Positions 1-9,408 of a DNA stretch of 33,567 nt are shown piece by piece. Each line of letters begins with the position of its first letter. Positions within the stretch are counted from its first letter, which is position 1. The notes beneath the pieces are model-generated. The model searched no databases. It was not told where the DNA came from and was given only the letters and a program-made list of their open reading frames with translations. The position numbers and the translations under genes were made by a program. The DNA comes from Clostridia bacterium (GTDB lineage: Bacteria > Bacillota > Clostridia > TANB77 > CAG-508), in NCBI GenBank assembly GCA_030539155.1, contig JAUNSP010000008.1:1-33567 (forward strand), read 5' to 3'.

Positions 1-3000
1 TATCTGGATTGTCTGGATCGTCTGGTTCTTCAGGATTATCTGGAATTGTTGGATAATCTGGAATTCCCTCTGTTGGATAATCTTCTGGTGGTTCTTCTAT
101 CACTTCTTCTATTACATTTTGGACAATAAATATAATTTCTTCTGATTCTATTACTTTATTTTTCATTTTTACAATTGCTTTATTTGCTACTTCTAACTCA
201 TTTACCCCTTCTTCCAATTCATTAAAATGCCCTTGTATTATTAGTTCTATACTTTCTTTTGCCTCTAACTGCATCATAATTCCAATAATACCTCCTACAC
301 CTACTTTACCACTAATTACTTCTCCATCAATCTCATAATAATATAAATCTGTAACAAAACCTACTGGTAATTCATCTGTTATCTCTACCGTTGGAGTTTT
401 TACATTTCCGTTATTAACTACTTTTATTGTGTATTCTACACTCTCATTCTCTTTTACATATCCCTCGTCCCTATTTGCTGTTTGTATTATTTCTAAATCT
501 ATTTTTCTTATATTTTGATATACATAATTCGAATTGTATTTATCACTTCCAATATTTGCTATGGCTTGATTTTTTATATGTAAGTCTTGTGTGATATTGT
601 CTATTACCTTCATCGTTATTCCAGCTTGTACCCATTCCCCTACATTTAAAGTTGGTATGTTCCAGGAAATTTTATTTTTTTCCTCATTATAAATTGCACT
701 ATCTGATTTATCCTCCGCCTCTAGTATCGTTTGAAATTTATCCGCATTTACGAAAGTATAATATTCTGATAAATAATCTTCTATTACAATATCATTTATA
801 ATCTCATTAGAAATATTTTTTATTCTAATTAAATCTGCAAATTCCTCATTTTCATACAAATCTAGTGTATATGTCTTTAATAACTCTATTTCAATTTTTG
901 CCTTATTCACTGTATTTGTGATAATTATTGGTTCCATCGTTCCGATAACATCTGCACTCACATTAAGTATGGAACTTATTTGTTTTTCGTTCAATTCACC
1001 TAGATTGTTAACTTTAACGTTGTAGTTATAAAATAATTCGCCATTTACATCTAAATTGGTTGGATTAAAGTTGATATTAGTTACATCATCTCTTTCCACA
1101 AATTCTCTCTCTAAAGAAGATGTATCCTCCTCTTCTATGTAAACTGTATCATTAGGAATCTGTATACCTATATTTATATTATTGACTGGCACTTTCCCAA
1201 CATTCTTTATTACCATCTCATAGGTTACCATTTGATTTTCATATACTATCCCATTATTTTGAGCAGAAGCTTTATACTCTACTTTTAGTTCAGGGCCTCT
1301 CATTGTTGCCAATCCTAGTATACTTGAATTTGTAGTTTCTATTTCACCCGTTGTTTCAGTATTTCTATAATATGTTTTAAACATTGTGTATGATTGCCTG
1401 TTATAGTTCATATTTGCTGGTATATTTATTTGGTATTCAAGCGATATTGTCTGTTTTGCCCCTATCTTAAAACCTTCGTTACCCACTATTAAATATGATC
1501 TTATCCCGTGAAAAATCATTTACTTCCGTAACCCAATTATTATCTGCAATAGTCAAATCTTCTGTCGCTTCCAAATTTGTTGAATAATAGATTGTAACAT
1601 CTTCACTAGTTGTTATGCCATTTTTCATTGGAAATGTTATATTGCTTTGTAACTCCGTGTTGTCTGTTATTATATTATTATCCTTTGATGGCACCCTTCC
1701 TAAAACAGATATTTTATCACAAGCGTAATCATAATTATTTAAAACTTGTATTTTATTTGTTGCCACCTTTCCTTCCTGTCCTATAGCTAGTTCCCCTGTC
1801 AATTCCCCATGGTTTACACCTTGTAATATACTTCCCTCACCATTATAGTTCTCTATGGTGTTAATATTTACTATTCCATGAGGTGCTTCGAATTCCACAT
1901 TTTTACTTGCTACTCCTTTTATTACCTCATTTTCAACGATAGATTCTTTATACTCCACAACATTTTCATTTATATACTTCATTACAATCTGTTCTTCACT
2001 AGTTGGTGTATCTATTCCAGTTTTAAAATCCACGTTTATAACTATATTCATTCCCTCTGTAATTGAACCCATATCAAACCTAGTTTGTGAACCCTCAGTT
2101 ATAATTTTTAAAACATATTTATTATTTACCTTTGTCAAACTGCTACTTTTTATCTCAATTTGATTATCAAATAATCCATTTATATTTTTTACGCTCATAT
2201 TAGTAATCTGCTGCGGAAATTCCAATTCAAATGTTGGATTAACATACAAATCTGATTGCTCACTAGTATTATTTAATAATATTTTTAAATCTACATTCTT
2301 ATTTTCTATAATTGTAGAAAAGGAATCCTCCTGCATTTCTAAAACTGCATTTGTACTACTCTCTTTTAACGTGTTTGTTATAGGGTAATTTATTTCTCCA
2401 TAACTAGTTATACATTTTTTATTTAACTCCAAATTGTTAAATATCTCTACTTGAGCTCTTGTATAATTCAAATTTGGCTGTATTGATTTTATAATTTCAA
2501 TTTCAAGTAATCCTTCAGTTACTGGTTTACTTGTTTTTACATTTATATTTCCTAAATGGTTTAAATCCACCTTTAAAAATTCTTCTTGTACTGTTTGTGC
2601 CAAAATTTCCTCTATCTGATTTCCATTCTCATCTATTATTTTAATATACCCCTCTTGTCCTAAAATTTTATCGAAATTACTTTTTTTAATCTGTACTCTC
2701 TTATTTTTCAATACAACGCCAAACTCATTTTGAAATTCATCAAGAAAATAACTTCCAGTATCATGGATTTCTATATTTTCAAAAATCTCAGAGTAATAGA
2801 TTTCTATTTTATTCTTTTCTGTGAAATCTGTTTCTAAATTTTGTGTTTCTAAATTATAATTTGCATACATATATCCCTTATAAATATCCACATTTTCTGC
2901 ACTATATGTGGATAAATTTCCAAATTCTTCTCTTAAATTAAATTGCCTATTATTACTTCTTCCAACGCTTTGAAAATTTTCATCAATATTCATCCAATTT

Positions 3001-3548
3001 TCTGCCTGAATATCACAGTTAATTTCTATATTTTCATTTTCTCCAACCAAGTCTGCAACTTCATTATCATATATAAAATTAATTAAAAATTCATCTTGTT
3101 TGCTTTGTGTTACTACCTTCTCGCTTTCCATATTTATTTTTACTTTTCCAGTAATACCTGTATATCTCCAATCTTCTTGACTAAATTGTGATATATCCTT
3201 ATTTGATAGCTCTATTCTTTTTGGAATTATCTTTACAGTTTCAGGTTTTTTGTTTTTAATTATAGGAGAGACTATTTCCAAATTAGTATTAGTAATCGTT
3301 ACACTATCATAATCCTGTATTTCAATTATATTTTCCACTTTAAGTTGTACTACTAATTTATCTTCCCCACCTACTTGTACTTTTCTATATGCTTGTACAT
3401 CTTGGTTAATAGTAGTCACAACTTGTCCATAAAGAGCATGAGAAATCCCACTTTGCAACCATGTATTTCCTATAGCTGCAAAATTTGTCAAGAATAAATT
3501 AAATACTATCATAGATACAACAAATTTTTTTAGTAGTCTATTTCTCAT
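1..3548 (-). CDS. Large secreted surface/adhesin-like protein with DUF11-like repeats; +1 frameshift at CGG; partial at left edge
   Basis: The ATG at 3548 follows a strong GGGAGGGG site. The first ~40 residues form a signal peptide (basic MRNRLLKK, then a hydrophobic core). The rest is rich in beta-strand-like Asn/Ile/Val/Thr segments typical of exported adhesins. The zero frame stops at 1479 after 689 residues. If one base is skipped at the in-frame CGG (1506-1508), the frame stays open to the window edge (about 1,182 residues in all) with no further stop. The downstream part contains a DUF11-like repeat (VEYTIKVVNNGNVKTPTVEI, then TDELPVGF) and ends in a Pro/Asp/Glu-rich linker (repeats such as PDNPD), as usually found before a wall or membrane anchor. 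That anchor would lie outside the window. The sequence reads smoothly across the junction (SYLIVG... LEYQINIP). Ligand and exact family are unknown. Reading it as a pseudogene is possible but less likely given the shared CGG pattern. Confidence 0.8.
1506..1508 (-). other. CGG-associated +1 frameshift site 1 (surface protein)
   Basis: The zero frame reads TCA CGG GAT and stops (TAA, 1479-1481) eight codons after the CGG. Skipping the C at 1508 gives GGG ATA AGA and an open frame of 502 codons to the window edge. This is the only in-frame CGG in either part of the gene. The TAA is followed by C, so a shift at the stop itself (GGG to GGT) is a formal alternative, but the CGG explanation is shared with four other sites. 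Confidence 0.7.
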
Positions 3549-3601
3549 AAAACCCCTCCCTTCAAACGTTTTTCCTTCCTCTATTATATATATTCTACTA
3601 T

Positions 3602-3629
3602 ATTATAGTTACTCGTTCAACACCTACAA
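3602..3629 (-). promoter_or_regulatory. Probable sigma-A promoter of the surface-protein gene
   Basis: On the minus strand TTGTAG (3624-3629), a 16-base spacer and TATAAT (3602-3607) give a predicted start near 3595. That leaves an untranslated leader of about 47 bases before the ATG at 3548. The -35 is imperfect. Confidence 0.4.
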
Positions 3630-3770
3630 ATTAGTGATTATCATGTTTCGCTTAGGGATATGAGATTTCTACGCTTTTTTACATATTCATTACTTTTTCA
3701 TTACTTTTATGTTACAAATAAGTAAAAAAATAAGACAAACCTTACGGAATGCCCTTATATTCATTACATA

Positions 3771-3812
3771 AAAAGAAAACGAATTTATAATTATAAATTC
3801 ATTTTCTTTTTA
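3771..3812 (-). terminator. Terminator after the Clp-FtsH chimera gene
   Basis: Just past the stop at 3817 the minus strand holds a long A/T-rich inverted repeat (AAAAGAAAATGAATTTATAA pairing with a matching arm, one G-T pair) followed by a T-rich tract. It separates this gene from the surface-protein gene. Confidence 0.65.
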
Positions 3813-3816
3813 AAAA

Positions 3817-5880
3817 TCATTTTTTAGTTTTATTTCGAAAGTAATTATTTCTTATCTCATCTAACTCTTTCTTGTCCATAATTTTCCTTTCAAGTATAGC
3901 CTCAACCAATTGTTCTAGTAAGCCTTTATTTGCTATAATATAGCTCTCTGCTTTATTATAGCACTGACTAATAATATAATCAATTTCTCTATTAATATCA
4001 GATCTCAATTTATCATTAATCATTTTCACAAGTTCATTATTTCCTCTAAAACTATCGGATTGTTCAATATACACCCTATGCTTTCCAATACTAGTTCTCA
4101 TTCCATATTTAGTAATCATTTCATATGCCAGTAATGTAGCCTTTTTCAAATCTGAAGATGCCCCACTGCTATATTCCTTTGAAAAGATTTTTTCTGCTAT
4201 TCTTCCACCTAACAAAGAAGATATCTCGTCTAATTTCTCCTGTTCAGTACCGCTTCTCTCCTTTTTTAAATCAACAATATTCGCGCCAAGGAAATCATCT
4301 GTTGGGATGATAGTAACAGCTTTTGTATTATCAGATAACATATAATGTCCCATCTCATGATAAGCAACTCTTTTCTTTTGGAATTCACTCATCTGTGTAT
4401 ATTTTTGATAATTTTTAGCATAAACTTTAAAGAAACATTCTTCATCTACCTCAGTTTTGTTTAGTCTTTTAGCCTTTGTCATTACACGGTCGATTAGGTC
4501 TAGAGTTCTGTCAGGATTTCTATTGATAAGACTAAAACATTGTGAAACAAAAATACTCTTCTCAATCATCTTATCCGAAATATCAATTCCATGTGTCTTC
4601 CTTAACTCGACAACCTTATTTCCTATCATCTTAATGACTTCTCCATCCTCAGGCTCCTTCACGTCGATTTTTTCAAATCTTCTCTTAAATGCTGGGTCTA
4701 ATGAAAAATATCTATTATATTCAATAGCTGTAGTTGCACCAACAACTCTTGAATTTTTACCTGCTAAAATAGGCTTTAAACTATTACTAAAGTCTAGTGA
4801 GCCTTCGCTAGATGTTTCTCCAGCACCTATCATAGTGTGAATTTCATCAATAAACAATATAATATCCTGTCTCCTATTCAAGAAATCTGTAACATCTTTA
4901 AATCTCTTCTCAGCTTGTCCTCTCAATGTGGTTCCGGCTATGATACTATTTACTTGCAAAGTGACCACTTTAAAATTTAAAAATTGTTTTGGGCACTCTT
5001 CGTTAACAATTTGCCATGTCAATCTTTCAATTATTGCGGACTTTCCAACTCCAGCTTCTCCCACTAGAATTACATTTCTTTTTTCCCTTTTTGATAGGAC
5101 ATCCCACAAGTCTTCTAGCTCTTCATCTCGACCTAATATTTCGCAAGGCTTTCCTTTTTCGTACTGGTCATTTAAGCACTCACAATATTCACTCATCTTC
5201 TTTGGAATTCTAAATTCCTTTAAATATGAATCACTATCTGTTTCATTAGCTTGCAATTGTTTTGCAAATTCTTTAATATCAAGTTTAAACCACTCTAGTA
5301 ACAATGCTAAATTAACATTCCCTGATGTAACAAGTTGTACCTCAACATCATAAACTAAAACACACTTATTTTCATCATACATATCATCTGTCTCTATCAT
5401 GTCTTTAAAAAATTTGTACATAAAAGGCGTTAAGAAAATCATTTCATTTTTCGTTTTATTTTCTAATACTACTGGTATCCTTGAAATCTTTAAAATATTA
5501 TTGCAAAATTCTTCAAAACTTATTATTTTTTTATTTTTATTAGAATCTTTTTTTACAACATCTAACCATTGTTCATACCTTTTCTTCATATCTTCTATTG
5601 TTTTGCTAAATCTTTCGTCTAAAATTTGTTCACAATCTTCAAAGCTAAGTCTTTCGTCGTTAAATTCATTATACTTATTGTCTAAAAAGCCATAAACAAT
5701 TTCATTAAAAATACTATCAAAAGTTTTAAATTCCGTATTTTGTTTAATGTAATCTGATATCAAACCATTATCCCTTTCAAGTAATGCTAGTATTAAATCT
5801 GCTGTTGTCACCCGTTTATTGTTTGCATGTTGTGCGCAATCAATTAAAAACAAACCTAATTCTTCACTTATTCCTTTCAT
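3817..5880 (-). CDS. Clp-like AAA+ unfoldase fused to an FtsH-like M41 zinc metalloprotease
   Basis: The 687-residue product combines parts normally found in separate proteases. Residues ~5-45 resemble a Clp N-terminal repeat. Residues ~245-470 form a ClpA/B/C-type D1 AAA+ module: GRDEEL at 250, Walker A GEAGVGKS 274-281, Walker B ILFIDEIH 341-348, GATT sensor 381-384, arginine finger KRRF 399-402. Residues ~500-680 are an M41 peptidase: zinc site HEMGH 508-512, LLGGRIAEKIF 556-566, and GASSD 573-577 with the third-ligand Asp. FtsH normally has two N-terminal membrane helices and its own AAA type; neither is seen, so the protein is probably cytosolic and degrades unfolded or tagged proteins. 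The start follows AAGGAGGG. It has its own perfect promoter and terminator. Codon 23 is CGG (see that entry). Substrates are unknown. Confidence 0.88.
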   Translation of the reverse strand: MKGISEELGLFLIDCAQHANNKRVTTADLILALLERDNGLISDYIKQNTEFKTFDSIFNEIVYGFLDNKYNEFNDERLSFEDCEQILDERFSKTIEDMKKRYEQWLDVVKKDSNKNKKIISFEEFCNNILKISRIPVVLENKTKNEMIFLTPFMYKFFKDMIETDDMYDENKCVLVYDVEVQLVTSGNVNLALLLEWFKLDIKEFAKQLQANETDSDSYLKEFRIPKKMSEYCECLNDQYEKGKPCEILGRDEELEDLWDVLSKREKRNVILVGEAGVGKSAIIERLTWQIVNEECPKQFLNFKVVTLQVNSIIAGTTLRGQAEKRFKDVTDFLNRRQDIILFIDEIHTMIGAGETSSEGSLDFSNSLKPILAGKNSRVVGATTAIEYNRYFSLDPAFKRRFEKIDVKEPEDGEVIKMIGNKVVELRKTHGIDISDKMIEKSIFVSQCFSLINRNPDRTLDLIDRVMTKAKRLNKTEVDEECFFKVYAKNYQKYTQMSEFQKKRVAYHEMGHYMLSDNTKAVTIIPTDDFLGANIVDLKKERSGTEQEKLDEISSLLGGRIAEKIFSKEYSSGASSDLKKATLLAYEMITKYGMRTSIGKHRVYIEQSDSFRGNNELVKMINDKLRSDINREIDYIISQCYNKAESYIIANKGLLEQLVEAILERKIMDKKELDEIRNNYFRNKTKK
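5812..5814 (-). other. In-frame CGG at codon 23 of the Clp-FtsH gene (exception to the frameshift pattern)
   Basis: The zero frame reads AAA CGG GTG and continues into sequence that aligns without a gap to the Clp N-terminal repeat, so full-length protein needs CGG read as a normal codon. A +1 shift here gives GGG TGA, ending after about 24 residues. It is the only in-frame CGG in the window not linked to a frame change. Confidence 0.75.
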
Positions 5881-6039
5881 GGTAAACCCTCCTTAATTAA
5901 GAAACAAAATCTAAGATTAATATACTACTTTATGTATTTTTATTTTTCCCTAAAAAATACCCATACATAAATAATATACATTATAGAAATTTTGCTAACA
6001 ACGGTTACTTTTACTTCAAAAAATTTTTGTAATGACCAT

Positions 6040-6068
6040 ATTATATAATATTTTTGCTATATTGTCAA
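6040..6068 (-). promoter_or_regulatory. Perfect consensus sigma-A promoter of the Clp-FtsH gene with a ~150-base leader
   Basis: TTGACA (6063-6068), 17-base spacer, TATAAT (6040-6045) on the minus strand. The predicted start is near 6033, so the leader to the ATG at 5880 is about 150 bases. The leader holds a TTTATGTAT/ATACATAAA inverted repeat. I recognise no known riboswitch or CtsR operator in it. Confidence 0.75.
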
Positions 6069-6087
6069 TTATTTTGTCGAAATTTGT

Positions 6088-6642
6088 TCAAATATTAAAG
6101 AAATATGTAGCTTCAAGATCTGCTTCATTTAAAAGAAGTACCAATGGATACTTTTTCATAGCTTCCCCTAATGTTATATATGACTCTTTTGCCTCGGAAA
6201 ATCCCATATGCCAACGGATTGCATATTTTTCATCTGCTGTTAACCTTATATACTCTGTAAGCATCATAACAGATTTTTCTCCGTGACCATAAGGAATTGT
6301 ATCATCTATGGTATAGTATGGAACCTTCTCCCAAACACCTAATTCATTTTTAGCGTTCCTGTAATCTGTTTTATAAAAATTAACCTTACACACATCATGT
6401 AACAGTGCAACAATTTTTAAAGTATCTTCACCAACATTTATTTCAATTGGACATTGCTTAACTTTTTGTTTTAATATCTCGTATACTTTCATGCTATGTT
6501 CTAATAATCCTCCTTCATAAGAACCGTGGAACCTTGTACTTGCTGGTGCTGTATAAAAATCAGAGTTATCTATAAATTTTATTAACTCATCCATTCCCTC
6601 CCTATTTACCTCTTGTAATAATTTTTTAAATTCATTTTTCAT
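6088..6642 (-). CDS. HD-domain phosphohydrolase-like protein
   Basis: A small soluble protein with the metal-binding pattern of HD-superfamily phosphohydrolases. Numbering from an upstream ATG at 6654: H53 (LLEHSMKV), H86-D87 (LLHDVCK), H124 (YGHGEKS), H149 (RWHMG) and D179. Such proteins hydrolyse phosphoester bonds in nucleotides or nucleic acids; the substrate cannot be read from sequence. I prefer the ATG at 6642, because AAAGGA lies 12 bases ahead of it but directly abuts the ATG at 6654. It follows the patatin gene after about 46 bases, so the two are probably co-transcribed. Confidence 0.8.
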   Translation of the reverse strand: MKNEFKKLLQEVNREGMDELIKFIDNSDFYTAPASTRFHGSYEGGLLEHSMKVYEILKQKVKQCPIEINVGEDTLKIVALLHDVCKVNFYKTDYRNAKNELGVWEKVPYYTIDDTIPYGHGEKSVMMLTEYIRLTADEKYAIRWHMGFSEAKESYITLGEAMKKYPLVLLLNEADLEATYFFNI

Positions 6643-6688
6643 TTCTACTACCATTCCTTTCTTATCTGTTATTCCCTATACTTTACTT

Positions 6689-7975
6689 TTAACTTGCCAT
6701 ACATATATATATCGCTGCACATAAATAATTAGGCATCGCCAAAGTTATTGTTAAAATCTGATTTTTTTCATTTACAGTTAATTCCCTTTTTTGAAGAAGA
6801 TCTACCATATATGCTATAATTGACTTTAAATCATACCCTTTTATTACCTTAGTTAGCTCCTCTAGACTTAAGCCTTCCTTTAATTCTAGTACTTTAATTG
6901 TATCTTTATACTTTTGCGATTTTCTTGTCTTTTCATATTCCTTCATAATTAAATTTGTGAGTCCCTTAAATGAATACACTTTTAAATAATCTATCTTATA
7001 AGTTTTTGCCGTTATTTCTAATAAATCCAATACGTTTGAAGATAGTTCAAATAGCTCACTACTATAGTCTCTCAAATATTTATTGATTTTCTCCGTAGCC
7101 ATCTTCTCCAAAACTCCTACACTAGGTATTTGCGTAAATATTTTTCTATATAAATATTTACAAGTTTTATTATATGCAAGCGACCTTGCTACCGTTCCCT
7201 TTTCAAATGTGTAATAATTTCCTTCCAACCTATTAAAAACTTTCATTGTATCAAAATAACCCAATTCAATATTATTCTTCGAATTTTCTTTATTAAAAAT
7301 CATTAAATTTCCTAAATCAAACTTTGGTCTTATATAATATACTTTGGCATTGACATCCTCTATCTTTTTCAATTTAAAGATTCCTGGCATATCCACTACT
7401 ACAAGCTCTCTCGCACCTCTATCTATTGCCATATTTATAGGGGTATTATCACAATAGCCACCATCCATATACTCGTCTTCGCCTATTTTATACTTTTTCA
7501 TTATAGGAAAACATGCTGAACTTGCTAATATATAATCTATTATCTTTCCGTCTTGTATATCTTTTGCATATATTTCAATTTTTCTCTTTGGTTTTAATCC
7601 TGTAACCACCATTCCAAAGTCTATATTAGATTCTCGAATCTTTCTTTCATCCGCTACCTTTTCTAACAGCTTTTTAAGGGGTTTTGGATCAATACCTCCT
7701 ATTTGTCCTAGATTTACTATAAAATCCGCCGCTGAATTTATAGTATTAATATCTTTTTCCTGTTTCTTTTCAAATACCATATCCATACTCATGTTTTCCC
7801 AAATCTTTAGAGCTAAATCATCTTCCCCCATTGTAATTAATGCACCATTCAATGCCCCAACGGAAGTTCCTGTTATTATATCAGGTACATACTTTAATTC
7901 TTTTAGAGCCTTCCATACTCCTATCTCATAGGCCCCTCTTGCTCCTCCCCCACTTAAAACTAACGCACTTTTCAT
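6689..7975 (-). CDS. Patatin-like phospholipase (RssA-type)
   Basis: The N-terminal half is a patatin domain. The oxyanion-hole motif SGGGARG is at residues 8-14, the nucleophile elbow GTSVG has Ser at residue 38, and the second catalytic residue is Asp 171 in DGG (171-173). These Ser/Asp acyl hydrolases cleave acyl chains from phospholipids or other lipids. Residues ~280-428 are a helical extension of unknown role. The start is clear: AAGGAGG, then ATG. It is the first gene of a probable operon with the HD protein and lies divergently from the plus-strand DUF5662-like gene. No signal peptide is visible, so it is probably cytosolic or membrane-peripheral. Confidence 0.88.
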   Translation of the reverse strand: MKSALVLSGGGARGAYEIGVWKALKELKYVPDIITGTSVGALNGALITMGEDDLALKIWENMSMDMVFEKKQEKDINTINSAADFIVNLGQIGGIDPKPLKKLLEKVADERKIRESNIDFGMVVTGLKPKRKIEIYAKDIQDGKIIDYILASSACFPIMKKYKIGEDEYMDGGYCDNTPINMAIDRGARELVVVDMPGIFKLKKIEDVNAKVYYIRPKFDLGNLMIFNKENSKNNIELGYFDTMKVFNRLEGNYYTFEKGTVARSLAYNKTCKYLYRKIFTQIPSVGVLEKMATEKINKYLRDYSSELFELSSNVLDLLEITAKTYKIDYLKVYSFKGLTNLIMKEYEKTRKSQKYKDTIKVLELKEGLSLEELTKVIKGYDLKSIIAYMVDLLQKRELTVNEKNQILTITLAMPNYLCAAIYICMAS

Positions 7976-8006
7976 TTAATCCTCCTTCAAAATTTCTACT
8001 CCGATA

Positions 8007-8034
8007 AGTATATCATAAATCTAAAAAAAATCAA
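8007..8034 (-). promoter_or_regulatory. Probable promoter of the patatin/HD operon
   Basis: TTGATT (8029-8034), 16-base spacer, TATACT (8007-8012) on the minus strand, about 32 bases ahead of the ATG at 7975. Confidence 0.5.
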
Positions 8035-8123
8035 GTGGAAATTACCTAAGACAAAAAGTTTTTTTGATTAACAAATTTCTATATATAATTATAGCATTAG
8101 GGTTACTTTTTCATTTACATAAG

Positions 8124-8152
8124 TTGACAAAATATCGTAATTATGTTATAAT
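8124..8152 (+). promoter_or_regulatory. Perfect consensus sigma-A promoter of the DUF5662-like gene
   Basis: TTGACA (8124-8129), 17-base spacer, TATAAT (8147-8152). The predicted start is near 8159, giving a leader of about 75 bases that contains a strong ribosome-binding site and a tiny ORF. Confidence 0.8.
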
Positions 8153-8210
8153 ACGGGAAGTTGATATTTTAAAGAAATCCATTTGTTTCAATATGAAGGG
8201 AGGAAGTTTG

Positions 8211-8243
8211 GTGATAATTATCCCAAGCGAAAAAAATGAATAA
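8211..8243 (+). other. Ten-codon upstream ORF (GTG start) overlapping the next gene's ATG
   Basis: The only strong ribosome-binding site in the leader (AAGGGAGG, 8196-8203) sits 7 bases ahead of GTG 8211, not near ATG 8236. From this GTG the frame encodes MIIIPSEKNE and stops at TAA 8241-8243, overlapping the ATG of the long gene by 8 bases. Translational coupling is the simplest reading. A one-base change in the A7 run (8230-8236) would fuse the two frames. Confidence 0.45.
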
Positions 8244-9336
8244 CAGTATGATGCAACTATTCCAAGGAGATATAGAGTTAAATAAGCACGATGTTTTACT
8301 CTACGAATCGTGGGTTCAAGTAATTCTCGGTGAATTAAAGCAAAGTTTTTCAAGCCATTATTTACTTCCTACAACCAGTAATACCCAAGGAGAGATTAGT
8401 TTTCCTCGATTTTTTGATATAAAGGATTCATTCTTCAATCAAAGAACAAAAGAAAATATCTTTGTTGGTGAATCAAAGAGTATAAAAAAACCTACTTCTA
8501 AAAAAGTAAAAATTTGCTTTAGTGAATTTCTCTTAAGATTTATCTTAGGAAATGAAGTTGGAGTTTCACTAAATGAAGGCTTTTCGTTTAATGAATACTT
8601 ACCTATGACAAATACTAATATTCTAATTACCAGCATTTCAACACTAAGTGAAGTTCAACCAGCAATTTTTAAATTAATTGTTGGGGAAATAAACCTGCCG
8701 AGTGGAGAGCCTTGTTTATTATTATCTTTTGTTATTGATTATTCTAATGGAAAGAGTTTCGCTAACTTAAGATATTACACAAGAAAAAGTCACAGAGCCA
8801 CCTGGAAATTTTTGTTTTCCGATGACACATCATTTATGACGGAATATGAAAAGATGTTTAGAGATACGTTTATTCATAAAAAATATATTTTAGAAAGTGG
8901 TAAAATATTGATTAATTTTTTAAATGCAGAAGGTGCTGTAAATCACGCAAAGCAACTTCAGGAAAGACTTCTAGCACACGATGATTCTAAAATTAAATGT
9001 GAAGACGAATTATTAGCTTTAGCTAGAATTTCTAATAATAGCAGCCTAAAAGACCCTTCACAATCATTACTCCAGATTAATCAAGAGGCATTACTACTAC
9101 ATTGGAAAAACAATTCACATCATCCAGAACACTTTAAAACTTCATATGATATGACAAAATTAGACCTCATGGAAATGTGCTGTGATTGGCACGCAAGAAG
9201 TGTAGAGCTTGGAACTAATTTTTTAGAATTTGTTCAAACAAGACAAAACAACAGATTTCACTTTCCAAACATTATTTTTGAAGAAATAATGTTTTATTGT
9301 AAAATTCTTGACCAAGGTAATAAAACAAACTATTAA
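8236..9336 (+). CDS. DUF5662-like protein of unknown function
   Basis: The only substantial plus-strand gene, 366 residues. The C-terminal third resembles DUF5662: a His-rich motif HWKNNSHHPEHF near residues 292-303, followed by DLMEMCCDWHARSVELG. The clustered His and acidic residues suggest a metal site, but no activity is known to me. The first ~230 residues are not recognised. The ATG at 8236 is the first in-frame start after a stop at 8215 but has no good ribosome-binding site of its own, so initiation probably depends on the overlapping small ORF, or begins at ATG 8248. It has its own perfect promoter and a strong terminator, and its neighbours on both sides are on the other strand. Confidence 0.7.
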   Translation: MNNSMMQLFQGDIELNKHDVLLYESWVQVILGELKQSFSSHYLLPTTSNTQGEISFPRFFDIKDSFFNQRTKENIFVGESKSIKKPTSKKVKICFSEFLLRFILGNEVGVSLNEGFSFNEYLPMTNTNILITSISTLSEVQPAIFKLIVGEINLPSGEPCLLLSFVIDYSNGKSFANLRYYTRKSHRATWKFLFSDDTSFMTEYEKMFRDTFIHKKYILESGKILINFLNAEGAVNHAKQLQERLLAHDDSKIKCEDELLALARISNNSSLKDPSQSLLQINQEALLLHWKNNSHHPEHFKTSYDMTKLDLMEMCCDWHARSVELGTNFLEFVQTRQNNRFHFPNIIFEEIMFYCKILDQGNKTNY

Positions 9337-9341
9337 AACGT

Positions 9342-9385
9342 AGAGACTATTAAAATTTTTTAAATTTTAATAGTCTCTTTATATT
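9342..9385 (+). terminator. Terminator, possibly bidirectional
   Basis: AGAGACTATTAAAATTT pairs with AAATTTTAATAGTCTCT around a short T loop, followed on the plus strand by a T-rich stretch. It lies between the convergent ends of the plus-strand gene (9336) and the minus-strand secretion locus (9409). The minus-strand T tract is weaker. Confidence 0.8.
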
Positions 9386-9408
9386 TAGAATAACAAACCT
9401 AATAATTC

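Noticed and set aside
1479-1500. Simple one-base error in the GGG run, or shifting at the TAAC stop, as cause of the break in the surface protein
   Set aside because: Possible in isolation, but the gene's only in-frame CGG lies eight codons upstream and gives an equally open frame, matching four other sites in the window.
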